This document shows, piece after piece, positions 34,741 to 46,100 of a stretch of DNA of 64,000 bases; the first letter of the stretch is position 1, and every line of letters begins with the position of its first letter. Made by a program: the position numbers and the translations under genes. The notes under the pieces were generated by a model, which was given only the letters and a program-made list of their open reading frames with translations, was not told the DNA's origin and did no database searches. Source of the stretch: Amorphophallus konjac (Eukaryota; Streptophyta; Magnoliopsida; Alismatales; Araceae); NCBI GenBank assembly GCA_022559845.1, contig CM040121.1:508938566-509002565 (forward strand). Reading direction: 5' to 3'.

Positions 34741-36327
34741 CCGACATGCTTCCCTGAGGCAGGCACTCAGCAACACCGAGTCAACGGCCCTTGTCAAGGA
34801 CGACCTCCAGCAACACCAGGTCAACATGTCTCACCGAATCTTGCCTCCAGCAGCATCAGACCAACACACCTACGACGCCGATTGTCTTTGGCAGCTTCGC
34901 CCCAGTCGTCGAATCACCCTACTTCTTGGGTGTGGTCCCCATGACTGCTCCGCAGCTGCCCACTCATCAGTTAACGTCATCCATCCCCCTGTTACTCCGA
35001 CCTCTCCTGATTCCCTGACACCACCAGTCAACTAGCCGGCCCCTACCCCTTCGTCCATGCAATGGCGGCCCTGGCAGGAGCTGGAATCTCTCAACTTTGA
35101 AGCCCTATTATGATCCCAGTTCCCCCTGTGACCCCTGACCCAGCAGCTATAATCCCAGTCACATCCAGCCATGACAAAGTGGCCTCTAGCACCATAACTT
35201 GACGATTTGCGAGAGCCCTACAATACAACTCCAGCTACAATGCCTCAGAGGTGTGACCAGCCCGTCCCATAGGACGGCCAGCACCAAGCTTGGCTAATGC
35301 GCCACCATGGGTGGTCAATGAACAATGGTAGCACCCCATAAAAAGTCAACCACCACAGTAGTTATAGGGTGCCAGCGACCGACCACAGGCTTCACCACAA
35401 AGCCTCAGTCAGAGCGGCGGCCATCTCGTCACCAACTAGTGGTCCTAGAGGCCGAGGGATAGGTGGCCCTCCGATTGACACCACTGGGGAGTCTCGAACC
35501 CCCTACGCAGTACCATCGGCTATGGTCACGCTCAAAGGGGAACACGCCAAGAAGTGAAAAATACTCATAGCACCCCTCGACTTAGACAAGGTGGAAAACC
35601 TGAGAAAACACAAATCTCAGTACACAAGTCCACCTATGGGGGCAAGACATGGCTCCCACTAGTGCAACCTCAGATAATGAAAAGGAAGCCATAAGTGGTC
35701 TCCCATTGCTCGCTAGCCACCCTACGAGGTGGGATGGGCTCAACAGTCCTGGCCTCCCTTGTCTCAGATTTCTAATGGGGGAGGGTCCTTTCCACCGAGC
35801 CGCCTCTCCTCGGAAAATCCACAAAGCCTGCCGCGCAAGGCAGGCCCCAGACATAGGCAACAAAGCCAGAGGCATTGTTACACCAGGCTCCCCTGGCCTC
35901 TCTTCGCCTTTGACATTGCCGTCCAGTCCAGTCACACCATCAACCATTGAGGTGACCACCTGTATGGAGAGTTTGGCGTCCAGACCAGATTACTCCTACG
36001 ACGCGGGCCTGCACACCTCTGCCACAAGCCCAACAGGCAAGATAAATGGGAACGGAATTCCCAAGTCACGGATAGCAGGCTACAACTTCAAGCACCACGT
36101 GTGTATCCAGCCACTCAGATCCCTCTGAAATCTAGCTCTACAACCTCTCGAACTTAACGGTCTTCTACAAACGTACCACTACAGCATTTAAGATCGCAAC
36201 AGGAACGTCAACCCCCAGAACAAGTAACTCCCACCACGCCAAAAGGGCCGAGAGAAATCAAGCTTGAAAGGCGCATGGGCCGCACGCCGTCGTCTTCGCC
36301 TCCGACGCACGCCCCGTGGGGGGCATT
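34741..36327. other. LARD-like 3' internal sequence and purine tract
   Basis: No recognised gene; the longest open frames lack any known motif. The end GTGGGGGGCATT (about 36317-36327) directly precedes the LTR start and is the probable polypurine tract. Confidence 0.55.
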
Positions 36328-39300
36328 TGTTGGCACCGGATTAGTTTCTTAAATTAATCAAGGATTAAGCATAGGGAAATAAACTTTAAATAGAGTAAAG
36401 CGGTACATCGCCAAAGTAGCTCTACCAGTCGAGTTGAGCTCAAAAATCGAGACACTTCGTCGGGACAAGTAGCGCAACAAAGCAACTGGGGATCGGCCCC
36501 GAGCAAATGGCACTATGCCAGCCAGTTTCCCGATAACCGGGTCAGTTTCAAGATTCGGGACAACCCGCCATACCTTACGGCACTCTGTGAAGATTCGGGG
36601 ATCACCCCTGGACACCCTGCATACGGTATCTCACCGTTGATGCTTCAACAATCGGGTTAACTCGGGACTCAGAACAGCCTACCGCTTCATACGACTCGTC
36701 TCCAAGGAGCAAGGGTCACCCCGACCACCAGACAAACGGCATCATCATGTCGACGCCCCAGTTGCCGGGCCCAACCAAGTGTCCTAACCAGCTAGTCATG
36801 ACCTATGGCAACATCAACAATTGATCGAGCCCACCCTCGATCACTCAGTTTGCGGGTTTACCCGCATTCAACACAGCTACCTGAGCCAACCCGGGGGCGC
36901 CCTGACTACAAGCCACGCCATGTGGCATCCAGCAACAAGGCCGGGGTCTACCCCCGAGTCACCTCCCTCCAGTCCTTTGAAGTCAAAGGAAGACCAATCT
37001 AGGCCAACCACAAGCTTCAGAAGCACACAACAACCTTATAGGGCCCACACATGCGTGTCGGGAATTTCCCCGAGCACCTGGTAGGCGCGTACGCTCTAGC
37101 CACTCTACAACAAGCCGGAGCCCAACTTGGGACTCCCCAATAGCCCATCGCGTCATGCACCACCCTCGTGCGCCCTCACAGGGGCATTGTCATCTTTTGG
37201 TAACCTAAATCCCCGGTCAAACCCTCAATCAAACCTGCAGCAAACCCCAGTCAAACCCTCAGTCAAACCCGCAGTAAACCCACGGTCAAACCCACGGCAA
37301 ACCCTTGGTCAAACCCAGTCAAACCCCTAGTCAAGCCAGCCTAAACCCCCCCTGGGGGAGGGTTTAGGCGGACCAGCCTGCCCCCTCAGGCTGGTCCGCC
37401 TAAACCCCATTACAATAAAAAAAAGCCTTTTTAATTAAAAAAAGTGCCCAGCCCGATCCACCCAAACCCTCCCTGGGGGAGGGTTTAGGCAGACCAGCCT
37501 GGAGCCCCAAGTTGGTCCACCTAAACCCCCTGGGGGAGGGGGTTTAGGCAGACCAGCCTGCCCCCTCAGGCTGGTCCGCCTAAACCCCATCGAAAACAAA
37601 AAAAAAAGATTTTTTACTCCATGTAAACCCCTCGGGGAGGGGTTTAGGCGGACCATACTAGCCCCCTGGGCTGGTCTGCCTAAACCCTCCCTCCCCCACT
37701 CGTAAACAAAAAAAAAACATTTTTTAAGGGGTTTACCCAGACCAGCTTTGCCCCCAAATCTGGTTCCCCTAAACCCCTCATGCCCCTTCAAATTCCCCCT
37801 TAGAAGCTCAAGGGGTAGGAAGGCATGCATGAATCAATGCTTCCAGTGATCTCCAAGCTTCAAGCGGCTCCAGGCAACGAGCAAGGAGAATTGTGTGTGG
37901 GTGACTTGGTCGTCGGCTAAGGACGCCGAGGGTATGTCGCTTGTACTTCCCTCACACGGTGCTCTGCCATGACACACAAGTCTACCCCCGCCACGTGTGC
38001 GACGTTATGACAAGGGTGAACGCTCCCTCATGCCGAGACTTCCCCTCGCGTGCCCGCCGACCGCAACTACGCACGCATTATGACGTCATGCTTCCCTGCA
38101 GTCACGAGGCCATGTCTGACCGCTCGACTCGAGCCGTGATCGACCCTCGCCCAGACACCAGTCCGATCCGTTCTCCAGCTATCCAGTCATAGCCCCTCGT
38201 TTGGCGAAGCAAACATGGCCCGTGCCACGAGAGGGACCCTCTGTAAAACACGCGGATATTCACCTTATCCAGCATTGACCCGGGGGTCGACCTGCGCATC
38301 AGAATTGTCCCATGGCTTGCGCCAGTTGTACTTTGGCCTCCTTGGCCCATTTGTAAAGCCCACGTGACTCTCATACAGCATGAAACCAGTTGAGCATATG
38401 TACATGTACTCCGGTCTCAGCCTCTTCCCGGCGCCTGCCTCCTTCAGTCACAACAGTGCCCCCGGCACCCGACTGCCAGCAACTCTAGTCACAATGGCCC
38501 CCCCGGCACCCAACTACCAACAACTTCAATCACAACGGTGCCCCCGTCACTCGACTGCCAGTCACACCGGGCCCCAAGCACGACCATCGAGGTGTCCCGG
38601 TGCCCGCCCCCTTCAGTCCCAACGGTGCCCCCGACACCCAACTGCCAGTCACATCGGGCCCCGAGCACGACCATCGAGGTCTCCCAGTGCCCGCCTCCTG
38701 CAGTCACAACAGTGCCCCCGGCACCCGACTGCCAACAACTCCAGTCACAATGGTTCCCCCGGCACCCGACTGCCAACAACTCCAGTCACAATGGTACCCC
38801 CGGCACCCGACCGCCAGCAACTCCAGTCACAACGGAGCCCCCGACACCCGACTGCCAGCTACTCCAGCAACATCGGGGCCTGCGACGCCCGACCACTCAA
38901 CAATCTTAGTCACAACGGTGCCCACGGCACCCTTACTGCCCCGACCTCGACACTGTCTCATGTCGGGAATACATTGTGACACCTCTCGGGTGCCATCCTG
39001 CTGAGTCACAGGTCCTCTAACGGACACTATATACACATACGGAACTACCCACACAATAATGCAATGACCCGGGGACCGTCATGAATGACGGAATTGTCCC
39101 GTGGCTTGCAAGCAATTGTAATGGGACTCTCATGCCCCCATATAAATGTCTTTCATGGCATATAAGTCATGTAATCCAGTCAGGGAGCGGATCCCCCTCC
39201 TCGCCGGAACCAGTCTCTTCGCCCCCAGTTATCCCTATTGTGATGCTGTTGCCCTGTCGCTATTGCACGGACTAAGTCCTCCCGACGTCGCGGCTCCCAG

Positions 39301-39774
39301 GGTCCCTGACTCTCTCTTCGGCAGTAGAAACAAAGGTATTCGGATTCAATCCGATGTAAAATAAACACCGGTTGCTTGCGACCGGTGGGGAAAGACGTCC
39401 AGTACATGAATCCCCATAATCGCCTGCGCACTCGCACCCGTGGAACCCCTTCTATCCACGTGTCACCTGATCTCTCGAGCCACGTGCCGCGTCCTGACGA
39501 CACTTCCCCAGTCAATCCTTGGTTCCGTAGGTGATTATTGAGAAATCGACTGGCACGCCCGCATTCCACCCAGCCATCCCTGTCCCAGTCTCCCAGAATG
39601 ATGAACCATACGCCATCCCTTCCAGCGCGTTCATATCGTTCTCTCTGCCTTCTTCTCAATACCCCCGGAATCCCCGCGTGCCCAATCAACCTATCTCGAC
39701 CTTCCGTAAAAAGACAAGTGTGCGCCCCCGTCGCGAGGACAAAACAACAAGTGACTCCCCGCGTGCGTATAACA
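36328..39774 (+). repeat. 3' LTR of the LARD-like element
   Basis: 3,447 bp, TGTTGGCACCGGATTAG to GTATAACA. Collinear with 19285-22699, including hairpins, 41-bp array and CATATAAATG site, but with many substitutions and loss of TATAAAAGCC near 37795. ATGTT (39775-39779) follows. Confidence 0.88.
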
Positions 39775-40934
39775 ATGTTCAAACACTTATCTTGTTCGAT
39801 TATCACATTCTGTGCATCTTAGTTGAACTATTGGGTTATAAAGAATATGGCTCTTCATGTTGAAATCTGAAATAAAATACTTTTGGTTATGTTCGAGTCT
39901 CAATGAAAATTCATCTTTTGAATTCATTGGTTTCATACTTAGTTGAATGTTTTGGAATACACAAAAATTGAAAATCTGCATAAAGAGATTGCATTGGCAT
40001 CCGTGCATATCATTCACATATTCTGCATGTATTGTGAATATGAGTCTCATTGTATATCATGATTCATGAGTGCTTGCATGGATGTTTCCATGAATCCTTG
40101 CATACATGCATGTATATAGTTTATGAAACCATTTCTTGATTGTTCTACGGCTTTACCTCCTTCCTAAATAATAATGCAGTGATTTTATTCATATGTGATA
40201 TATGTCATACACTAAGGGGGATGATTAATTTTCGACCGTGCAAACATTTAGGGGGAGTCATAGCCGTGTCTTGTCAAAATTCATTTTATACATGCAAAAT
40301 AAAACTATTACCCCCACACCTTTGCACATAATTAATGACTTTCACTGATAAGGATTTGAGAAATTTCTTCCAACACTTTAAAGGGAACTTGAATCTCTAC
40401 ATAGACATTAAAGAGTAATAGTGAGGAAAAAGCTACCTACCCCGCAAAATTTAATAAGTGGAATGTCAAATCAAGTAGCCGGGAATCTCCATTTAGACAA
40501 ATGAGGAAACTCACGCCGAACGGTGAAGTAAAAATTCACATGCGTGACGAATCTAAGTAGCCGGGAATCCACATTGAGACATATGAAGAAACTCGCGTCG
40601 AATGGTAAAGTCTATTAAAAGAAATAAAAAGGGGTTGTGCGAAGCTACCGAAAGTTAAGAATCTAAAGTGAAAGTGTAGAGAGGAGATTACCTTCTAGTG
40701 TTCTTTAGAAAATATGAATATCCATATATTTTGAAGCTCATTGTTCATACATCACATTTCACATATGGGTATCCTTGTGATGAATGTATACTATGAATTT
40801 GCCTACATTCATGGTTTATGTAGTACTTCTTGTTGTGTATGCAAAACTCTTTTAGATATGCTTCATGTCTTACATTTTGATAATGAATCACTTGCTCCAT
40901 TCTTAACCTGTGCCTCACTTAGGGAGAGTTACTA
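39775..40934 (+). other. Second copia element: 3' spacer, left part
   Basis: Continuation of 19284. Non-coding. It includes words like AAGGGGGATGATTAA and TTTAGGGGGAGTC (40215-40256) and two copies of the unit found inverted at 16371-16800 (40475 and 40557, 82-bp step). It is interrupted by the young chromovirus at 40935. Confidence 0.65.
40930..40934. other. Target-site duplication TACTA (left) of the young chromovirus
   Basis: TACTA precedes TGGTGAGGACACG; TACTA follows the other LTR end at 48546-48550. Confidence 0.93.
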
Positions 40935-43465
40935 TGGTGAGGACACGCGCCACAGTTTACGACGGAGTACACGGATCTCGCCGGCATCCCTTTGGCTCGG
41001 CGACCAGTTGGCAGATTAGCGGAGCTATCATCACTTATTTTATGCTTTGGGCCATGTTGGGCCTTGGTTTAGTCCGTATGTGGACAATTTCTTTCAGCCA
41101 TGGACCTTTTTTTTAGGCCAATTAGGCTTTATTTGTGTTTTGTAGGCTTGCTAGAGGCTAGGGGGGTTATTGGGCCACTTCTTGGTTCACATCCCTGGCC
41201 CAATAGGGCTGCCCACTTTCCACCACCCCTGGGCCCACCTTGGGATCCGCGCCCACCCTAGGGTTAGGGTTGGGGGGCGGACCACTCCCTCCTCCTCTTG
41301 GAGAGAATGGCAGCCGCCTTCCCCACTTGCCCCCCCCTCTCTTTTGGCCGCCCCCCCCCCCATTCACTCCTAGATTCTAGGAAGTTTGAAATTCCTTCCC
41401 TAGGTGTGGCCGCACCCCTCCTCCCTTTCCCCCTTGGCTAGGGTTTAAACCTAGCCTTTCCCCATCCCATATAAAAAGACATTGTATTTTCTTTTCAAAA
41501 GGGTAATGAAAAATTGATGTTTGAGTGTTCATTGTGGAGTGCCACATTGTGAAAGGGGCGATCCCTTCTTCTTCCTCCTTGAGGGTGCGACGCCCTCACC
41601 CCCTCTCCAGTCCTTGGGTGCGACGCCCAGGGGTAGGAGACCTTCTCCAGGGATTCCACGCCAGCGGTCTTCTTCCCCACGTCCACGGGCGATCCGGTCG
41701 ACGAGGTGACGGCGATCGTGGAGGCGTGCTGCTCGACCCCGGAGTACCTGTCCGACCTGCACACTAGGGGCCCGAAGTTGCGAACGGTATGCCCAGTTCC
41801 TGACAGCAAACCCCAGGAGTGTCTTCTAGGTTTTTGTGCCTTTGCCTGTTAGCTTTCCAACCCCTCTGACCTCGCCCCAAAACTCGTTCGTCACAGAAAG
41901 TTGTCTTCACAGACACTTTCGTCGCGCTGACTGCCTCCCTGGCAGTCTCGCCTGTGACCTGAACCGACTTGGGTCCCCGTTTGCATGCCTCTCCTGCCCC
42001 CGAACATCACCAGTCCCTTCATAACATTTGTTCCCCTCCCAGTCACGAATCCAGCCCCTCTGGTCTCGCCTCAAATTTCCATCGGGGCTGAGAGTTCCCT
42101 TTGTACACACTTTCTGTGCGCAGTTCTCTGCTACAGTACCCGTGTGGGACCAGTCAGCAGGGACCTCCAAAGGGACCACCCTCTAGCCACCTCTGATTGC
42201 CCTGAAATTTGGTAGGCCACCCCCTCACACCATACCCCATCTCCAGTAATCGCCACAGACCCGGAATCCTCATACAACCCCTCGCCATTACTGCCCTTCC
42301 GGGAGTCACAGTTCTTACTGCCCTGAATTGCAGACTGTGACCCCAACCTCCTTCGCCACCCACGCCCGAAAGTCCCACGGTACCCCACCGGCCACCACAA
42401 CCCACCATTAGCCTCCCCTGTCAGCCATCTACCAGAGAAGACCCTGCCACATTTGCTGTCCGGAGGGTCACGTACCGGCCGTTCTCGCGGCCTCTATCAC
42501 TGTGAGCAGACAGGCCGGTCGACTGCACGCCAGGTGTTCGACGAATCGCCACAGCCACCAGCGGCCTCAGCAGCGGCTCTCCTTCCACGGGCGCCCCTGG
42601 GGTATCCCCATCAGCGCCCCCGCCGAGTTTTGCAGGTCCCGGACGTGATTAAGGGGACCTATCGGTGTCGCCATCCAGCTGCTGGACAGAACCTGCGCAG
42701 GGTGGCCAGCTAGTCGCCCCCTTCCCAAGTGCACTCCCGACGCGTCTCCGGGCCCAGCGACGTACCTCTTCTTCCCGGAGGAGCGTCCCCTATTACAGCG
42801 AGGCGCCGGAAGACTCCTTCCTTGCAGCAGCCCGAGGCGGACCTGTGGACATCGAGCTGCCCCGACCCGGTACCCGTCACCCCACGCCGCACGCTACCGG
42901 ATTGAGCTTGTAGCCCGTTACCTCCCTGCGAGGAGTGGGCACCATTTGGTTATGTAATATTGTTTGTTTGATGTACCGGTGGGTGTGTGGCATGGCCGGG
43001 GTTCCTTCCCCACGCCTAGGCGTGGAGGTACGTGTCTCGCTCCTTCCTTTGTTGTTTGCTTGTCTCGTATGCGATTGAATGTGCCGCGCAAGTGAGTGTA
43101 GGGCCTAGCTAGACGGTATTTATCACTGCTGGTTGAGAGTTGAGAGTGCCCACCTCCCTTGGCCCTAGTCGAGCACCGAGCTCGGACTAGACTCCCATGT
43201 CGTCCCGCGGCCTCTCGCCCGTTGTGACCCCGTCGCGCCTCCCTCCTTGGGACGGCCGTGGTTCGGAGTTCTGTTGAGAGACGCCTCCACCCGGAGGGAT
43301 TTCACGTTAGTCGGTCACACCGGCTTGCCTTGTCACGTGCGCGTGCTGGTCGCACTCTCTAGTGTCGTAGGTTAGCTAGCGAGTCAGTCGGTCCCGCATC
43401 AAGTTTGGTATCAGAGCATATTGTCCCGCATCAAGTTTGGTATCAGAGCATATTGTCCCGCATCA
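40935..43465 (+). repeat. 5' LTR of the young chromovirus
   Basis: Starts TGGTGAGGACACG, ends CCCGCATCA. A TATA box (CATATAAAAAGAC) is at 41469-41476. The last 74 bp contain two copies of a 32-bp unit that includes the primer-binding motif. No independent gene; all open frames occur identically in the 3' LTR. Confidence 0.93.
41469..41476 (+). promoter_or_regulatory. TATA box of the young chromovirus LTR
   Basis: CCCATATAAAAAGACATTG. The 3' LTR carries the same site at about 46549. It is the likely start of the element's genomic RNA around 41500. Confidence 0.6.
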
Positions 43466-43481
43466 AGTTTGGTATCAGAGC
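43392..43481 (+). repeat. Triplicated LTR-end / primer-binding-site unit
   Basis: TCCCGCATCA + AGTTTGGTATCAGAGC recurs with a 32-bp step. TGGTATCAGAGC starts at 43406, 43438 and 43470. The first two copies lie inside the LTR (also at 48486 and 48518 in the 3' LTR); only the third, at 43470, is outside it and is the working primer site. Confidence 0.93.
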
Positions 43482-43673
43482 TTAGGGAACCAGTTTGTTC
43501 TAACAAATTGGGGTCTTAGGTCATTTGAGGCCTTAGAGTTGTCTAGGTTGCATTGAGTCTCTTAGTTCATCTAGGTAATCTACCATTGCATTGTCTTTTT
43601 AGGTTTATGTCTAGTTAGAGTTATCCTTGTCTCGTTGAGTCTTGCATGTGTTTTGAGTTCCCAGTGCATCTCG

Positions 43674-46100
43674 ATGGCTAGTTCTTATTATTCAGTTCCA
43701 TACCACCGACCCAACCTTAGTAGGGTGCATCAGGTAGAGGGAGCCCCGAGTAGTCCTGTCCAAGGCAACAGGTTCGTGTCCGAGTATATTAAGGAGTTTG
43801 ATGAGCACCTAATGCGATATGGGACTCAGGAGGATGAAATCAGGACTGTAGTTCATTTCCGTCGGGGTCTGCGCGAGCACCTCCGGATTGAGTTATCCCG
43901 CCGCCATGTGCAGACCCTGGGGGAAGCTTACCAGGTTGCTCGTGAACAGGAGCAGTTTGAGCTCGAGTTTGCTCCGGTCCAGCACCCCACACCCACATAC
44001 TCTCGTGGGTCGTATTCTCGAGCTACCCCTAGACCATACCCTCGGGGACCCGTGGCCCGTCCACAGGAGTCGGCTCGTCAGGACTCCTTTACCTCTAGAC
44101 CTCACTATTCCCATCCGAGGGACTATCACCCTCGATCCACGGCTACAGCCTCTGCCCCTCAGCTTCAGCAACCTACTGTCTCTACCCACCCTCCGAGGGC
44201 TTGTCCACTACCCGCCACCACCTTGGCCGCTCCCCGAGACCTGAGGTCCGATATGCCATCCGTGAAGGCTGACTTCCAAGCTTCCTTTGATCGATACCTG
44301 ACCCGCGTAACCCCTTATAGTAAGCTCATATCCGTCGGTTATGAGGCTGATCCGGGTCTTGAGGCGGAGTATTTGGATGAGTCGATAGAGGACCAAGATC
44401 CCATCCAGTATATAGAGGACCCCGTTCCCTCACTGGGGGTAGATGCTTCATCCTTCGACCCACATCTCGAGCCATTACTACCTCTCAAGGGTGAGCTTGT
44501 CATTGGGGAGTTTTTAGCTAGCTGGTTAAGGGAGGGTCCACATCTAGATGTCTCGATCACCTACTACCCCTCCATGGAGCCAACTCTCCCAGTCATACCC
44601 CTTAACTCCTTTCACACCACTTTTCGGTCCTTCAGCTTTATAGAGAATGTGAGGGAGTTTCTTAAGAGTTTGGATTGTCAGTGGGAGTTGACATACATGT
44701 TGGCCTTAGGGTCTGACCAACCCTATAGTCATAGCTTCATACTCCCAGCTTTGGGGTCTATTACCTCGGTGTACACCATAGGGCCTATCACTTCCGAGGT
44801 CCTTCTATTCTTTCCCATACTCGATGAGGTTGCCTTTCTCCCATCTTATGGCATTACTACTCCGAGGGAGGAACCTTGTCTTCCTGGCCCTTATGATTCC
44901 CTTGCCCCATCTTTCATAGTGCCTAAAGGTGACCATTTGCACCTTGGCGAATATCCGACATGGGCAAGTATAGTGAAGGGGCATGTTAGGACAAGTCTCC
45001 ATTTCTTTGACCCTTTTGATCCTTTTCCTATTGAACCTCCCGATCCATATTTCCTCACCCCTTGTGACGAGGAGGTCCATTATCACTCCCCTTCCATGCA
45101 TGGATCCACACCCCAGAGTTTGGTTAGGAGGGAGTCACAGGTGATCCATTATCACTCTCCTTTCACTCCTTTATCTCTCTTTCATGAATCATCTCCTCCA
45201 CAATCATATAGGGGTTACATGGTGAGTGAGTCTGGTCATATTGGTCCCCCAAAGTCTGGCACACTTGGTAGGACACCCATGCATGATAGATACAACTTTG
45301 GTTGTCCAGGACCTCCCCGTGTTGTCCAATCATATAGGAGTCATAAGCATGCTAGGTCCATGTTTGGATGTCCAGGACCACCTCTGCATTCACATAGGTA
45401 TGAGTCTACATATCTTATTCGGAGTCTGCATCATCACCACCTCGAGGCCAGCAACGCACGTTATATGGAATTAGCTGATGCGCATCGACACACCCGTGAG
45501 TTCCGCGAGGGAGAGTATGTCATGATCAGGGTCAGACCTGAACGGTTCCCTTCGGGGGCCGTAAAGAAACTCCAGGACCGCGGTGCCGGACCCTTCCGAG
45601 TTCTGAGGCGGATTGGGTCTAACGCATATGAGATTGAGCTGCCAGATGATTATGGGATCAGTTCGACGTTCAACGTCTCTGATCTGGTGGCCTATCGGGA
45701 TCCAGCAGTGATTCCCAGTGAGCTTCTTGGGCTTCCCCTTCCTGTTGTGAGCGATACACCTTCTGAGAGTCCACCTCCTCCAGCCCCATTACAGAGGCGC
45801 GAGCACATCGATTGTATACTGGATGAGCAGGTGACCACCACCAGGAGCGGGGCCTACCAGCGCTTCCTAGTGCGTTGGAGAGGGCGCCCTGCGACAGACG
45901 ACACCTGGATCACGCGGGGAGAGCTGGAGCGGATTGACCCGGACTTGCTGGAGCGTTACCTGAGCGACTGTGACCCTTACTCGACGGGGTCGAGTTCTTC
46001 CCACCCGGGGAGAATTGGTGAGGACACGCGCCACAGTTTACGACGGAGTACACGGATCTCGCCGGCATCCCTTTGGCTCGGCGACCAGTTGGCAGATTAG
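43674..46100 (+). CDS. gag-integrase C-terminus-chromodomain fusion protein
   Basis: An uninterrupted 808-codon ORF. I chose the ATG at 43674 (TCGATGGCTAG, G at +4); the frame is open further upstream but has no earlier ATG in it. Roughly the first 100 residues are a retrotransposon gag domain (FVSEYIKEFDEHLMRYG, VVHFRRGLREHLRIELSRRH). Next comes a Pro/Arg/Tyr-rich linker, then about 400 residues I do not recognise, with a repeated FGCPGPP. No CCHC knuckle, DTG protease, RT or DDE motifs are present. About residues 595-675 form the integrase SH3-like tail (GEYVMIRVRPERFPSGAVKK, GISSTFNVSDLVAY). About residues 708-765 form a chromodomain (HIDCILDEQV, FLVRWRGRPATDDTWI). The last 28 codons and the stop lie in the 3' LTR. 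It probably assembles particles and tethers to chromatin, but this is inference. Confidence 0.85.
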   Translation: MASSYYSVPYHRPNLSRVHQVEGAPSSPVQGNRFVSEYIKEFDEHLMRYGTQEDEIRTVVHFRRGLREHLRIELSRRHVQTLGEAYQVAREQEQFELEFAPVQHPTPTYSRGSYSRATPRPYPRGPVARPQESARQDSFTSRPHYSHPRDYHPRSTATASAPQLQQPTVSTHPPRACPLPATTLAAPRDLRSDMPSVKADFQASFDRYLTRVTPYSKLISVGYEADPGLEAEYLDESIEDQDPIQYIEDPVPSLGVDASSFDPHLEPLLPLKGELVIGEFLASWLREGPHLDVSITYYPSMEPTLPVIPLNSFHTTFRSFSFIENVREFLKSLDCQWELTYMLALGSDQPYSHSFILPALGSITSVYTIGPITSEVLLFFPILDEVAFLPSYGITTPREEPCLPGPYDSLAPSFIVPKGDHLHLGEYPTWASIVKGHVRTSLHFFDPFDPFPIEPPDPYFLTPCDEEVHYHSPSMHGSTPQSLVRRESQVIHYHSPFTPLSLFHESSPPQSYRGYMVSESGHIGPPKSGTLGRTPMHDRYNFGCPGPPRVVQSYRSHKHARSMFGCPGPPLHSHRYESTYLIRSLHHHHLEASNARYMELADAHRHTREFREGEYVMIRVRPERFPSGAVKKLQDRGAGPFRVLRRIGSNAYEIELPDDYGISSTFNVSDLVAYRDPAVIPSELLGLPLPVVSDTPSESPPPPAPLQRREHIDCILDEQVTTTRSGAYQRFLVRWRGRPATDDTWITRGELERIDPDLLERYLSDCDPYSTGSSSSHPGRIGEDTRHSLRRSTRISPASLWLGDQLAD

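Larger units (their letters stand above)
19285..39774 (+). mobile_element. Giant non-coding LTR element (LARD-like, Tat/Ogre-related)
   Basis: Two direct 3.4-kb LTRs (19285-22699 and 36328-39774) with TGTTGG...ATAACA ends enclose 13.6 kb with no gag, protease, RT, RNase H or integrase that I can recognise. The flanks carry a perfect ATGTT duplication. The primer site region (ATGGCACGCCCGGTGGGAC) and purine tract (GTGGGGGGCATT) resemble Tat-lineage gypsy elements, which are known to accumulate tandem repeats near their 3' end. The internal region is largely tandem arrays with 42-bp, about 1-kb, about 52-bp and 40-bp periods. A 3.66-kb copia solo LTR is inserted at 24737-28399. LTRs differ at many positions, so it is an older insertion. 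Confidence 0.88.

Noticed and set aside
35649..36128. A 159-residue open frame in the LARD-like 3' interior
   Set aside because: No recognisable motif, in C-rich sequence where chance frames are common.
41495..42913. Several 60-100-residue open frames in the young element's LTRs
   Set aside because: They are present identically in both LTRs because the LTRs are new; none has a family motif or a supporting promoter of its own.
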